NCBI GenBank assembly: GCA_027306745.1
Contig: DAHUZD010000352.1
Span: 1-5,984, forward strand
Source: Acidobacteriaceae bacterium
GTDB lineage: Bacteria > Acidobacteriota > Terriglobia > Terriglobales > Acidobacteriaceae
DNA: 5,984 nt
Direction: 5' to 3'
The notes beneath the pieces were generated by a model, which was given only the letters and a program-made list of their open reading frames with translations, did no database searches and was not told the DNA's origin. The position numbers were made by a program, and so were the translations under genes. Positions within the stretch are counted from its first letter, which is position 1; each line of letters begins with the position of its first letter. Below are positions 1 to 5,984 of this stretch, one piece after another.

Positions 1-978
1 TCGCTGGTCAACGATGTGGCGACGCTGACGCTGAACACGTTGACTGTGGGCAACTACTCCATCGTCGCCAGCTATAGCGGGGATGGGAATTATCCGCCCG
101 CCACCAGCAACGCGCTGACGATTGTTGTTGGGCAGGCCAACACAAACACGATTCTGAATATCAGCGGGGCCAGCACCTGCGGAGCCGGACTGAGAGCGTT
201 GACGGCGATCGTCAGCTCCCCGGTGGGGACGCCGACGGGCACGGTGGCTTTTTATAATGGCAGTACGCAACTGGGCACGGCCACGTTGAACAGCGCGGGC
301 CAGGCGAGCCTGACGCCGACGATGAGCCAGTTGGCCGCCGGCATCAGCACGCTGACTGCGGTCTACGCAGGCAACGTGAATTTTGGCGGCAGCACATCCA
401 CGTCCGCGATGAATAACTCCGGCGTGCCGGGATTGCAGGGCGGCGACTTTTTGATCAGCATCGCCAATGGCGGCCCTGCGTCGCAGAGCGTCTTGCCGGG
501 CGGTGCGGCCATCTTTGAGTTGACGATTGCTCCGCGCAATCGCGGCACACTTTCTGCGCCGGTTGAGTTGAGCCTGTTGGGCCTGCCCGCCGGTGCTTCT
601 TGCGGACTCAATCCGTCCAGCATTCCCGCAGGTTCTGGCTCGTCGATTGTCAGCCTGACGATTCAAATACCGCTGCAAGCGGCAGCGAAGCGACCGGCCC
701 AGGCAGGACGCGGGTTGAATTCGATCGCGTTGGGATTCCTGCTGTTGCCGCTGATCGGAGCAGGATCTGTGCGCAAGCGCGCAGGGCGCTTGCCGCGTCT
801 GCTGCTGGCGCTTGGCATCGCCGCGCTGGGTGCGTCGATGGTCTGCGGCCTGAATGGCTGCGGGGGCACGTCGTCGCCCGGCTCCGCCGCGAAGGGGCCA
901 TCCCCGAGCACGATCACCGTGTTGGGAACCAGCGGATCGATCGTGAATTCCGTGCAAATCGCTTTGACTGTGAATTGA
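1..978 (+). CDS. Ig-like repeat surface protein, C-terminal part (5' partial)
   Basis: The frame is open from base 1, so the gene starts outside the window; the GTG at 16 is internal. About 325 residues are visible, numbered here from base 1. Residues 1-43 are the end of one bacterial Ig-like domain (Y-S-G-D-G-N-Y strand). Residues 47 to about 138 are a complete one with the group 3 Ig signature (G-T-V-x-F-Y-N-G, later A-V-Y-A-G-N). Residues 149-222 form a different beta-rich domain (G-L-P-A-G-A-S-C). Two hydrophobic segments follow (about 238-255 and 265-282), separated by a basic loop (R-K-R-A-G-R-L-P-R), then a lipobox-like L-N-G-C-G-G (284-289) and a beta-like tail ending at a TGA. Such proteins are usually extracellular adhesive or scaffold proteins; the exact role is not known here. 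The identity of the Ig domain is fairly sure, the anchoring role of the tail is inferred. It converges on sucA. Confidence 0.85.
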   Translation, partial: SLVNDVATLTLNTLTVGNYSIVASYSGDGNYPPATSNALTIVVGQANTNTILNISGASTCGAGLRALTAIVSSPVGTPTGTVAFYNGSTQLGTATLNSAGQASLTPTMSQLAAGISTLTAVYAGNVNFGGSTSTSAMNNSGVPGLQGGDFLISIANGGPASQSVLPGGAAIFELTIAPRNRGTLSAPVELSLLGLPAGASCGLNPSSIPAGSGSSIVSLTIQIPLQAAAKRPAQAGRGLNSIALGFLLLPLIGAGSVRKRAGRLPRLLLALGIAALGASMVCGLNGCGGTSSPGSAAKGPSPSTITVLGTSGSIVNSVQIALTVN

Positions 979-999
979 CGCGCCTGCTCTGCGAGCTAC

Positions 1000-1040
1000 T
1001 CCCTTACACGAGCCGGAGATCATCCGGCTTGTGTGAGGGA
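1000..1040 (+). terminator. Long hairpin after the Ig-like protein gene
   Basis: Bases 1000-1017 pair with 1023-1040 around a 5-base loop, giving 18 consecutive pairs. Two of them (1005/1035 and 1010/1030) are U-G wobbles in a + strand RNA but A-C mismatches in a - strand RNA. AGCT at 994-997 can also pair with AGCT at 1041-1044 if two bases are bulged. The stem begins 21 bases after the Ig-protein stop codon. No U-run follows it, so it is not a textbook intrinsic terminator; a role in 3'-end protection or termination by another route is inferred from position. Confidence 0.55.
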
Positions 1041-1046
1041 AGCTGA

Positions 1047-1076
1047 AGCCTCGTCCAGATGCAAACGGAAGAGGCT
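1047..1076 (-). terminator. Short hairpin directly after sucA stop
   Basis: On the - strand the sequence begins right after the TAG of sucA. AGCCTC (1076-1071) pairs with GAGGCT (1052-1047). Inside this, after one mismatch, three more pairs form (1067-1069 with 1054-1056), leaving a 10-base loop. The bases downstream are pyrimidine-rich but lack a clear T-run. It may act with the longer hairpin beyond it as the sucA transcription end. Assignment rests on position and pairing only. Confidence 0.35.
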
Positions 1077-3584
1077 CTAGTTGTCGCGGGCTGGGGAAGT
1101 GCTGAGCGCCATGTCGATCAGCGTTTGCTGTTCCATGGCGTGCGCCTTGGCCGAGCCGGTGGCCGGGCTGGCGGCGGAGGAGCGCTGCACGCTGCGAATC
1201 TGCATATTTTGCGGAACCAGACGGCGCAGCCGCGGCAGAACAAAACTGCGCGCGCCCATGTTCTTTGGCTCCTCTTGCACCCAGACCAGTTCCCGGACTT
1301 TGGGGTGTGCCTCCAGCGCTGCGCGCAATTCCTGCTCTGGCCAGGGATACATTTGTTCGAGGAAAAGAATGCCCGTGTGGGTGTCACCGCGTTTGTTGCG
1401 CTCGGCGCGCAGTTCATGGCCGATCTTTCCAGTGCAGAGCAGCAGGCGTTGCGCGTTGCGCACCTCCGTCTCTGGCAGAACGTCTTGCAAGCGGATCTGC
1501 GCAAACTCCGTCAGAGGCGACAGTGCGCTGGGGTGGCGCAACATGCTTTTTGGTGTGAAGATGACCAGCGGCTTGCGCCAGTTGCGCAGGGCCTGACGCC
1601 GCAGCAGGTGGAAATATTGCGCTGCGGTGGAGGGCTGGCAGATCTGCATGTTGTCGCGCGCAGCCAGTTGCAGGTAGCGCTCCACGCGCGCGCTGGAGTG
1701 CTCCGGCCCCTGGCCTTCATAGCCGTGCGGCAGCAGCAGAACTAATCCACTCAGCAGTCCCCACTTGTCCTCGCCCGAGGAGATAAATTGATCGATGATA
1801 ATTTGCGCGCCGTTGGCGAAGTCGCCGAACTGCGCCTCCCACAAGACCAGCGCCTCGGGAAAATCGCGGCTATATCCATATTCAAAGCCCAACACGCCGG
1901 CCTCAGAGAGCAGCGAGTTGTAGACATCAAAGCGCGCCTGATCCGGGGCGAGATGGTTGAGTGGCACGTGCGTTGCTTCTGTCTCTGTGTCGATGAGCAC
2001 GCTGTGGCGCTGGTTGAATGTGCCGCGCTGGCTGTCCTGTCCGCTGAGGCGCACAGGCGTGCCGGCCGTCAGCAGTGAAGCCAAGGCCAGTGCTTCGGCC
2101 ATGCCGTAGTCAATGGCGCGTTCGCCGCGTCCCATCTCTGCACGTTGCTCCAGCAGTTTTTTTATCTTGGAATGGATGTGGAATCCGTCTGGATACGCGG
2201 TCAGCGTTTGGGTGAGCGCGGCGATTTCCTCTGCGGACAGATGCGTACGCGGCTCGTATCCATGCGGGCATGGGCCTCCCTTGTAGCGCGACCAGTACTT
2301 GGGCAACTGCGCCAGCGGCGAGCGCTTTTGCATGGTCTGCGCCTGACGCAGGGCCAGCTCCAGATCCCCCTGAAACTCCTGCACCATGGGCGCGGGATCA
2401 ATGTCCACATGGTCGGCGAAGAGTTTGTAGAGTGGGGGATGCTCTTTAATGCGCGCGTAGCGCAAGGGCTGCGTGATGGTGGGGTCATCCACTTCGCTGT
2501 GGCCGTGGCGGCGATATCCGATCAGATCGATGACCACGTCCGAGTGAAAACGATAGCGATATTCGGCGGCAAACGCGGCCACGCGCTGCACGGCGTACAG
2601 GTCTTCCGCCTGCACGTGAAAGATGGGAATCTGCAAGCGGTGCGCGATATCGGAGGCAAAGCGCGAGGAGGTGTATTCCTGCGGCTCAGCGGTAAAGCCG
2701 ATCAAATTATTCACGATGATGTGGATGCCGCCGCCGGCTGCGTAGCCGTCGATGCCGCTTAGGTTCAGCGTCTCGGCCCAGATGCCCTGGCCGGCGAAGG
2801 CGGCGTCGCCGTGAATCACGATGGGCAGAACGCGCTCTCGTCCATCGGCACCGCAACGCGTTTGCCAAGCATAGGCCCGGCCCATCGCCACGGGATCGAC
2901 CGCTTCCAAATGGCTGGGGTTGGAGACCAAATGCAGCGCGATGGTTTTGCCGCTGAGCGTTACCAAGTCTCCTGTTGCGCCGGTGTGATATTTCACGTCG
3001 CCGCCGCCAAGAATGCTGCGTGGATCGACATCCTCAAAGCGGGAGAAAATATCCGCCGCAGATTTTCCCAGTGTGTTGACCATGACGTTGAGCCGTCCAC
3101 GATGGCTCATCGCCATCACGCTGCGCTCTGCGCCCAAGCTGCCTGCGCGATTCAACAGTGCGTCCAGAAACGGGATGAGGCTGGTGACGCCTTCGAGCGA
3201 AAATCGTTTCGTGCCCATGTAGCGCGCTTGTATCGTTTGCTCAAAGATGTCAGCGCGCACCAGCAATTGCAGCGTGTGCTGCGGGTCAATGGATTCCTGC
3301 TCGCCTTCCATGCGCGCGGCAATCCATTGACGGCGCTCTGCGTCGGGCATGTGCATAAACTCAACGCCAATGGAGCCGCAGTAGATGGCGCGCGCGGCCT
3401 CAGCGTCGGGGCCGTCGAGCAGCAGATCTTCGATGGGCTGCGGCGGCAGAAGCTGGCCGAGCGGGTCCAGTTGCGCCTGCAAATAACCCCAGCGCCTGAA
3501 GGCGTCGAAAGTGGATGCGCGGCGGGTGGAGGCGGAGGGTGTGGAGAGGGATTCTGTCAGGTGTTCCGTGTTTGTTGCGGTCAT
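1077..3584 (-). CDS. sucA: 2-oxoglutarate dehydrogenase E1 component (thiamine-diphosphate dependent)
   Basis: An 835-residue cytoplasmic enzyme that decarboxylates 2-oxoglutarate and passes the succinyl group to the lipoyl arm of E2 in the TCA cycle. Visible landmarks: H-R-G-R at 161-164; active-site type histidines in K-Y-H-T-G (H200) and N-P-S-H-L-E (H225); the thiamine-diphosphate/Mg motif G-D-A-A (259-262) through V-N-N (291-293); Y-R-R-H-G-H-S-E (357-364); and the pyrimidine-binding domain, with R-L-S-G-Q-D-S-Q-R-G-T-F (512-523), W-E-A-Q-F-G-D-F-A-N-G-A (582-593) and the G-Y-E-G-Q-G-P-E-H-S-S-A-R stretch (621-633). The C-terminus ends in the usual S-A-S-P-A-T-G region (804-810). It is about 100 residues shorter than E. 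coli SucA, almost all at the N-terminus. An in-frame TGA at 3596-3594 rules out a longer start; a weak GAAG (3595-3592) precedes the ATG. No E2 or E3 gene is adjacent. Confidence 0.96.
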   Translation of the reverse strand: MTATNTEHLTESLSTPSASTRRASTFDAFRRWGYLQAQLDPLGQLLPPQPIEDLLLDGPDAEAARAIYCGSIGVEFMHMPDAERRQWIAARMEGEQESIDPQHTLQLLVRADIFEQTIQARYMGTKRFSLEGVTSLIPFLDALLNRAGSLGAERSVMAMSHRGRLNVMVNTLGKSAADIFSRFEDVDPRSILGGGDVKYHTGATGDLVTLSGKTIALHLVSNPSHLEAVDPVAMGRAYAWQTRCGADGRERVLPIVIHGDAAFAGQGIWAETLNLSGIDGYAAGGGIHIIVNNLIGFTAEPQEYTSSRFASDIAHRLQIPIFHVQAEDLYAVQRVAAFAAEYRYRFHSDVVIDLIGYRRHGHSEVDDPTITQPLRYARIKEHPPLYKLFADHVDIDPAPMVQEFQGDLELALRQAQTMQKRSPLAQLPKYWSRYKGGPCPHGYEPRTHLSAEEIAALTQTLTAYPDGFHIHSKIKKLLEQRAEMGRGERAIDYGMAEALALASLLTAGTPVRLSGQDSQRGTFNQRHSVLIDTETEATHVPLNHLAPDQARFDVYNSLLSEAGVLGFEYGYSRDFPEALVLWEAQFGDFANGAQIIIDQFISSGEDKWGLLSGLVLLLPHGYEGQGPEHSSARVERYLQLAARDNMQICQPSTAAQYFHLLRRQALRNWRKPLVIFTPKSMLRHPSALSPLTEFAQIRLQDVLPETEVRNAQRLLLCTGKIGHELRAERNKRGDTHTGILFLEQMYPWPEQELRAALEAHPKVRELVWVQEEPKNMGARSFVLPRLRRLVPQNMQIRSVQRSSAASPATGSAKAHAMEQQTLIDMALSTSPARDN

Positions 3585-3591
3585 AGGAAAA

Positions 3592-3636
3592 CTTCAATCG
3601 CGCGCGGTTGTGCGGGGCGCGTCTGGTTCCATTGTA
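3592..3636 (-). promoter_or_regulatory. Possible sucA promoter and leader
   Basis: The 89-base gap between the DUF1634 gene and sucA contains TACAAT on the - strand (3636-3631), one base off the sigma-70 -10 consensus. No good -35 lies 16-18 bases upstream. If used, the leader would be roughly 40 bases, with a short GC-rich stem (CGCGC/GCGCG near 3619-3600) before the weak GAAG ribosome site at 3595-3592. Weak evidence, since sucA could also be reached by read-through from the genes upstream. Confidence 0.25.
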
Positions 3637-3673
3637 CGCGGAGGTGGGCCGGGGTTTTGTTGTGGAGGGTTGG

Positions 3674-4069
3674 CTAGGCTCCATGCACCAAAAGGCTGTA
3701 GAGCAGCACCAGCAGCACCAGTCCAGAGATGACGACGTAGAGAAAATCTCTTTCCATCCAAAACGCGATGACAGAAAAGAGCACGCGCGCCACGGGCGTT
3801 GCAATCAGAAGCAGCAAGCCCATCTGGATGATGGCGGCACTGCTGCCTTGCAGCGCAGAGTGCACGATGCCGGTGACGCTGGTTAGCGGCGCGGCGATGC
3901 CATGGAAGACGCGATAGTCGGGAACCGGGCCGCCATGGCGCAGCAGATAGAGCAGCCCGCCAATGGCGATGACGATGGCTGAAATGACCATGCCTGCGCG
4001 CAGAATGATGCTGATGCGTTCATCGATCAGCCTGTCGTCGGCTTCGCGGTTGTGCAGAGCCTCTGCCAT
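3674..4069 (-). CDS. DUF1634 small membrane protein
   Basis: A 131-residue integral membrane protein. It has a charged N-terminus (E-A-D-D-R-L-I-D-E-R, about 9-18) and three predicted membrane segments at about 21-43, 78-103 and 109-128. The second segment carries the family-like Q-M-G-L-L-L-L-I-A-T-P-V-A-R-V stretch (82-96), followed by W-M-E-R-D-F-L-Y (104-111). This pattern and its place beside a TauE/SafE permease match DUF1634 (PF07843) as I know it. The function of the family is not established; the partnership with the permease is inferred. The ATG follows the permease stop with no gap (TAA-ATG), and a strong Shine-Dalgarno lies in the permease's last codons, so translation is probably coupled. 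Family confidence is good, function unknown. Confidence 0.88.
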   Translation of the reverse strand: MAEALHNREADDRLIDERISIILRAGMVISAIVIAIGGLLYLLRHGGPVPDYRVFHGIAAPLTSVTGIVHSALQGSSAAIIQMGLLLLIATPVARVLFSVIAFWMERDFLYVVISGLVLLVLLYSLLVHGA

Positions 4070-4903
4070 TTACAGCCTCCCCGTAAAGCCGTTGTAGATC
4101 ATCTCCACTCCGAGAAAGGCGATGACGACGGCGAAGACGATGCGCAGGATGTGCGTGCGCGCCTGTACCAAGTAGCGCGCGCCTAGCAACGAACCAGCCA
4201 GCACGCCCAGCGTGACCGGCATGGCAAGGGTGGGATCAATGTAGCCGCGGCTCAGATAAACACCTGCGCTGGCCGCCGCCGTGACGCCGATCATAAAGTT
4301 GCTGGTGGTGGTGGAGACCTTGAAGGGAATCTGCATGGCCTCATCCATGGCCAGCACCTTGACGGCGCCGGAGCCGATGCCGAGCAGGCCGGAGAGCGTG
4401 CCCGCGCCAAACATGATGCCAAAGCCCAGCGGCACACGCCGCACGCCGTAATGCACGGCCTCTCCATCCACGGGATAGCTGCTGTTCATGCGCAGAGCAT
4501 TCGCCAACGGGTCGGGTTGCTGCGCGAGGTGATCGTGCCTTTTACGGTTGGACATGGCTGCGGAGTAAAGCAGCACCAATCCAAAGATGATGGCGATGGC
4601 CGCCGTTGGCGTGCGTGTGGCCAGAAATGCTCCGCACAATGCGCCCAGCGTGGTGGCGATCTCCAAAAACATGCCAATGCGGATGTTGGAGAATCCTTCT
4701 TTGACATAGGCGGCGGCGGAGCCGGAGGAGGTTGCGATCACAGAGACCAGCGATGCGCCGATGGCGTAGTGAATGTCCACGCCAAAGGCCAGTGTGAGCA
4801 GCGGGACAATGACCACGCCACCGCCGAGTCCGGTGAGTGCGCCTAAAAAGCCGGCCAGCAGCGAGCCTGCGCCAAGAATGGCGGTGAATTCAACTGTGTT
4901 CAT
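4070..4903 (-). CDS. TauE/SafE-family sulfite/organosulfur-type membrane permease
   Basis: A 277-residue inner-membrane protein of the TauE/SafE family (PF01925), whose members are linked to export or uptake of sulfite, sulfoacetate and other small anions. It shows the expected two-half repeat. The first half has G-L-G-G-G-V-V-I-V-P (25-34), and the second half has the related G-L-L-G-I-G-S-G-A-V-K-V (172-183). About eight membrane segments are predicted (roughly 7-39, 44-66, 73-95, 99-117, 157-187, 199-218, 224-245, 250-272). A hydrophilic loop of about 38 residues (119-156), rich in charged residues, joins the halves. The K-V-S-T-T-T-S-N-F-M-I-G-V-T stretch (195-208) resembles the subset that sits next to DUF1634. 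The substrate cannot be read from the sequence. The start ATG has only a weak GGA (4912-4910) upstream. It abuts DUF1634 downstream. Confidence 0.92.
   Translation of the reverse strand: MNTVEFTAILGAGSLLAGFLGALTGLGGGVVIVPLLTLAFGVDIHYAIGASLVSVIATSSGSAAAYVKEGFSNIRIGMFLEIATTLGALCGAFLATRTPTAAIAIIFGLVLLYSAAMSNRKRHDHLAQQPDPLANALRMNSSYPVDGEAVHYGVRRVPLGFGIMFGAGTLSGLLGIGSGAVKVLAMDEAMQIPFKVSTTTSNFMIGVTAAASAGVYLSRGYIDPTLAMPVTLGVLAGSLLGARYLVQARTHILRIVFAVVIAFLGVEMIYNGFTGRL
4076..4082 (-). promoter_or_regulatory. Strong ribosome binding site for the DUF1634 gene
   Basis: GGGGAGG on the - strand lies six bases before the DUF1634 ATG and overlaps the final Gly-Arg codons of the permease. It fixes the DUF1634 start and indicates translational coupling of the pair. 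It is by far the best ribosome site in the window; those of sucA and the permease are weak. Confidence 0.8.
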
Positions 4904-4919
4904 TCAGTGTCCAAATTTC

Positions 4920-4948
4920 ATCATAAAAGAATCGGGAGCCAGCGTCTG
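4920..4948 (-). promoter_or_regulatory. Possible promoter for the TauE-DUF1634 pair
   Basis: On the - strand TATGAT (4925-4920) resembles a sigma-70 -10 box, and CAGACG, matching three of six -35 bases, lies 17 bases upstream (4948-4943). It would start transcription only about 10-15 bases before the permease ATG, giving a very short leader. The match is weak and chance occurrence is possible. Confidence 0.25.
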
Positions 4949-4970
4949 CATGGCCATGGCGGGCATGGAC

Positions 4971-5984
4971 TCACTGCGTAGTGGCATCGCCTACGCCAGG
5001 GAAGGATTCGTTGGGCTGCAAGGCGATGGCCGCACGCATGAACTGCATCCAGATGGGCAGGGCCGCGCGCGCGCCGGTTTCTTTGTTGCCCAGGCTCTGC
5101 TGGTTGTCATAGCCCACCCAGACGCCACAGGTGGTGGAGGGGGAAAAACCCAGAAACCACGCATCGGTAAAGTCGTTGGTGGTGCCGGTTTTTCCGCCCA
5201 GCGGATGATGCAAGCTGGCCGCGACCGCTGCCGTGCCGCCCGACTGCACCACGGATTGCAGCAACTGCATCATGGCGCGCGCGGATTTTTGATCCGTGGA
5301 GACATGGGTGTCGGGGTCCGCCTGGTAGACGGTTTCTCCATCGGCGTTGACGACGCGCCGGATCAGATGCGGCGTCAGCCGGATGCCGTCATTGGGAAAG
5401 CTGCTGTAGGCCGAGACCTGCTCTTGCAGGCTGATGCCTGCCGAGCCTAGCGCGATGGGCAAGTACGGCGGAATACTGGAGGTGACGCCGAATCGGTGCG
5501 CCGTGGCGATGATGCGCTCCACGCCGAGTTGATCCGTCAGCCGCAGCGCGGGAATGTTGCGCGAGTCGGCAAAGGCCCGGCGCAGCGTGATGCTGCCCAG
5601 GTAGCGGTTGTCATAATCATGCGGCGTGTAGGGGCCTGCGGGCGTGGGAAAGCTGACCGAGGTGTCGAGCACGGTGCTGTCTGGCGTCAGGCCAGATTCC
5701 ATGGCCGCGGTGTAGACGTAGACCTTGAAGGAGGAGCCAGTCTGGCGCTCGGACTGCGCGGCTCGGTTGTATTGCGACAGGTGAAAGTCCCGCCCACCCA
5801 CCATGGCGAGCACTTCGCCGCTGGTGTTGTCGAGCGCAAGCAGCGAGGCTTGCGCGCCGGAGTCTTGTTCGAGCGAAGCGTGCAACACGGGCGCATCCGG
5901 CTTTTGCGTTGGCAAAATGTGAACGTAGACGATGTCGCCTACGCGCAGAAATTTGTTTGCCATAGAGAAGCGCGTCCAGGCCCA
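4971..5984 (-). CDS. Class A penicillin-binding protein, transpeptidase part (5' partial)
   Basis: The frame stays open to the window edge (W-A-W-T-R-F-S before the Met at 5963), so this is the C-terminal part of a larger gene; 337 residues are visible. Numbered from that Met, the first 30 residues look like the linker domain of bifunctional peptidoglycan synthases (R-V-G-D-I-V-Y-V). The penicillin-binding transpeptidase domain follows with all three catalytic motifs: S-S-F-K (77-80, S77 the expected nucleophile), S-R-N (134-136) and K-T-G-T-T (258-262). The stretch D-A-W-F-L-G-F-S-P (267-275) is also typical. It would cross-link peptidoglycan in the periplasm. The glycosyltransferase domain and membrane anchor expected upstream are outside the window, so the class A call is by resemblance to the PBP1A group. 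V follows K80 where many relatives have P. It ends 67 bases before the permease gene. Confidence 0.93.
   Translation of the reverse strand, partial: WAWTRFSMANKFLRVGDIVYVHILPTQKPDAPVLHASLEQDSGAQASLLALDNTSGEVLAMVGGRDFHLSQYNRAAQSERQTGSSFKVYVYTAAMESGLTPDSTVLDTSVSFPTPAGPYTPHDYDNRYLGSITLRRAFADSRNIPALRLTDQLGVERIIATAHRFGVTSSIPPYLPIALGSAGISLQEQVSAYSSFPNDGIRLTPHLIRRVVNADGETVYQADPDTHVSTDQKSARAMMQLLQSVVQSGGTAAVAASLHHPLGGKTGTTNDFTDAWFLGFSPSTTCGVWVGYDNQQSLGNKETGARAALPIWMQFMRAAIALQPNESFPGVGDATTQ

Noticed and set aside
16..18. GTG as the true start of the Ig-like protein
   Set aside because: The frame is open to base 1 and the residues before and after this codon belong to an Ig-like strand, so the gene begins upstream of the window.
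600..1046. + strand open frame of 148 codons in another frame of the Ig-like protein gene
   Set aside because: Overlaps the supported frame with its Ig-like, hydrophobic and tail regions; its translation is arginine-rich and frame-shifted in appearance, and it runs through the hairpin region.
1059..1745. + strand open frame of 228 codons opposite the 3' part of sucA
   Set aside because: Antisense to the conserved transketolase-like C-terminal region; no family resemblance seen. The same holds for 2145-2762.
2811..3677. Long + strand open frame of 288 codons opposite sucA
   Set aside because: It lies antisense to clearly conserved SucA sequence, the translation has low-complexity and Cys/His/Arg-rich composition with no recognisable domain, and it is explained as a shadow of GC-rich coding.
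4949..4958. Palindrome CATGGCCATG after the penicillin-binding protein gene, as terminator or operator
   Set aside because: No loop and no T-run, so it is not a terminator; at ten bases, with repeated ATGG-type codons nearby, it is compatible with chance.
4773..5450. + strand open frame of 225 codons opposite the penicillin-binding protein and permease start
   Set aside because: It spans two real genes on the other strand and the gap between them, is glycine-rich and shows no domain.

Overview
The window looks like a stretch of chromosome from an Acidobacteriota species, probably of the Terriglobia/Acidobacteriaceae type. This is inferred from three things: the moderately GC-rich coding sequence, the style of the 2-oxoglutarate dehydrogenase E1, and above all the Ig-like repeat protein. 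That protein ends in a two-helix hydrophobic tail with an L-x-G-C-G-G motif, which I associate with this phylum. No mobile element, CRISPR array, tRNA or rRNA was seen.

Layout. A + strand gene (1-978, 5' end outside the window) encodes the C-terminal part of a surface-type protein with bacterial Ig-like domains. It converges on a block of four - strand genes. Read in their own direction, from the right edge leftward, these are: a class A penicillin-binding protein (4971-5984, 5' end outside the window), a TauE/SafE-family membrane permease (4070-4903), a DUF1634 small membrane protein (3674-4069), and the E1 component of 2-oxoglutarate dehydrogenase (sucA, 1077-3584). The convergent gap at 979-1076 holds a long hairpin and a second, shorter one.

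How the genes relate. The permease and the DUF1634 protein form a tight pair: the TAA stop of the first directly abuts the ATG of the second, and a strong Shine-Dalgarno sequence lies inside the last codons of the permease. They probably act together in the inner membrane. The penicillin-binding protein (wall synthesis) and sucA (TCA cycle) have no evident functional link to this pair. The 67-base and 89-base gaps on either side of the pair contain candidate -10 elements, so the four genes may be separate transcription units or a loose read-through operon. No E2 (sucB) or E3 (lpd) gene is present next to sucA.

Most of the window is ordinary housekeeping sequence. The points most worth a second look are the membrane hairpin that seems to interrupt the last beta domain of the Ig-like protein, the SucA that lacks the usual N-terminal segment (an in-frame stop just upstream fixes its start), the strand-asymmetric hairpin between the convergent genes, and the coupled TauE-DUF1634 pair. 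I did not find a convincing new multi-gene system.
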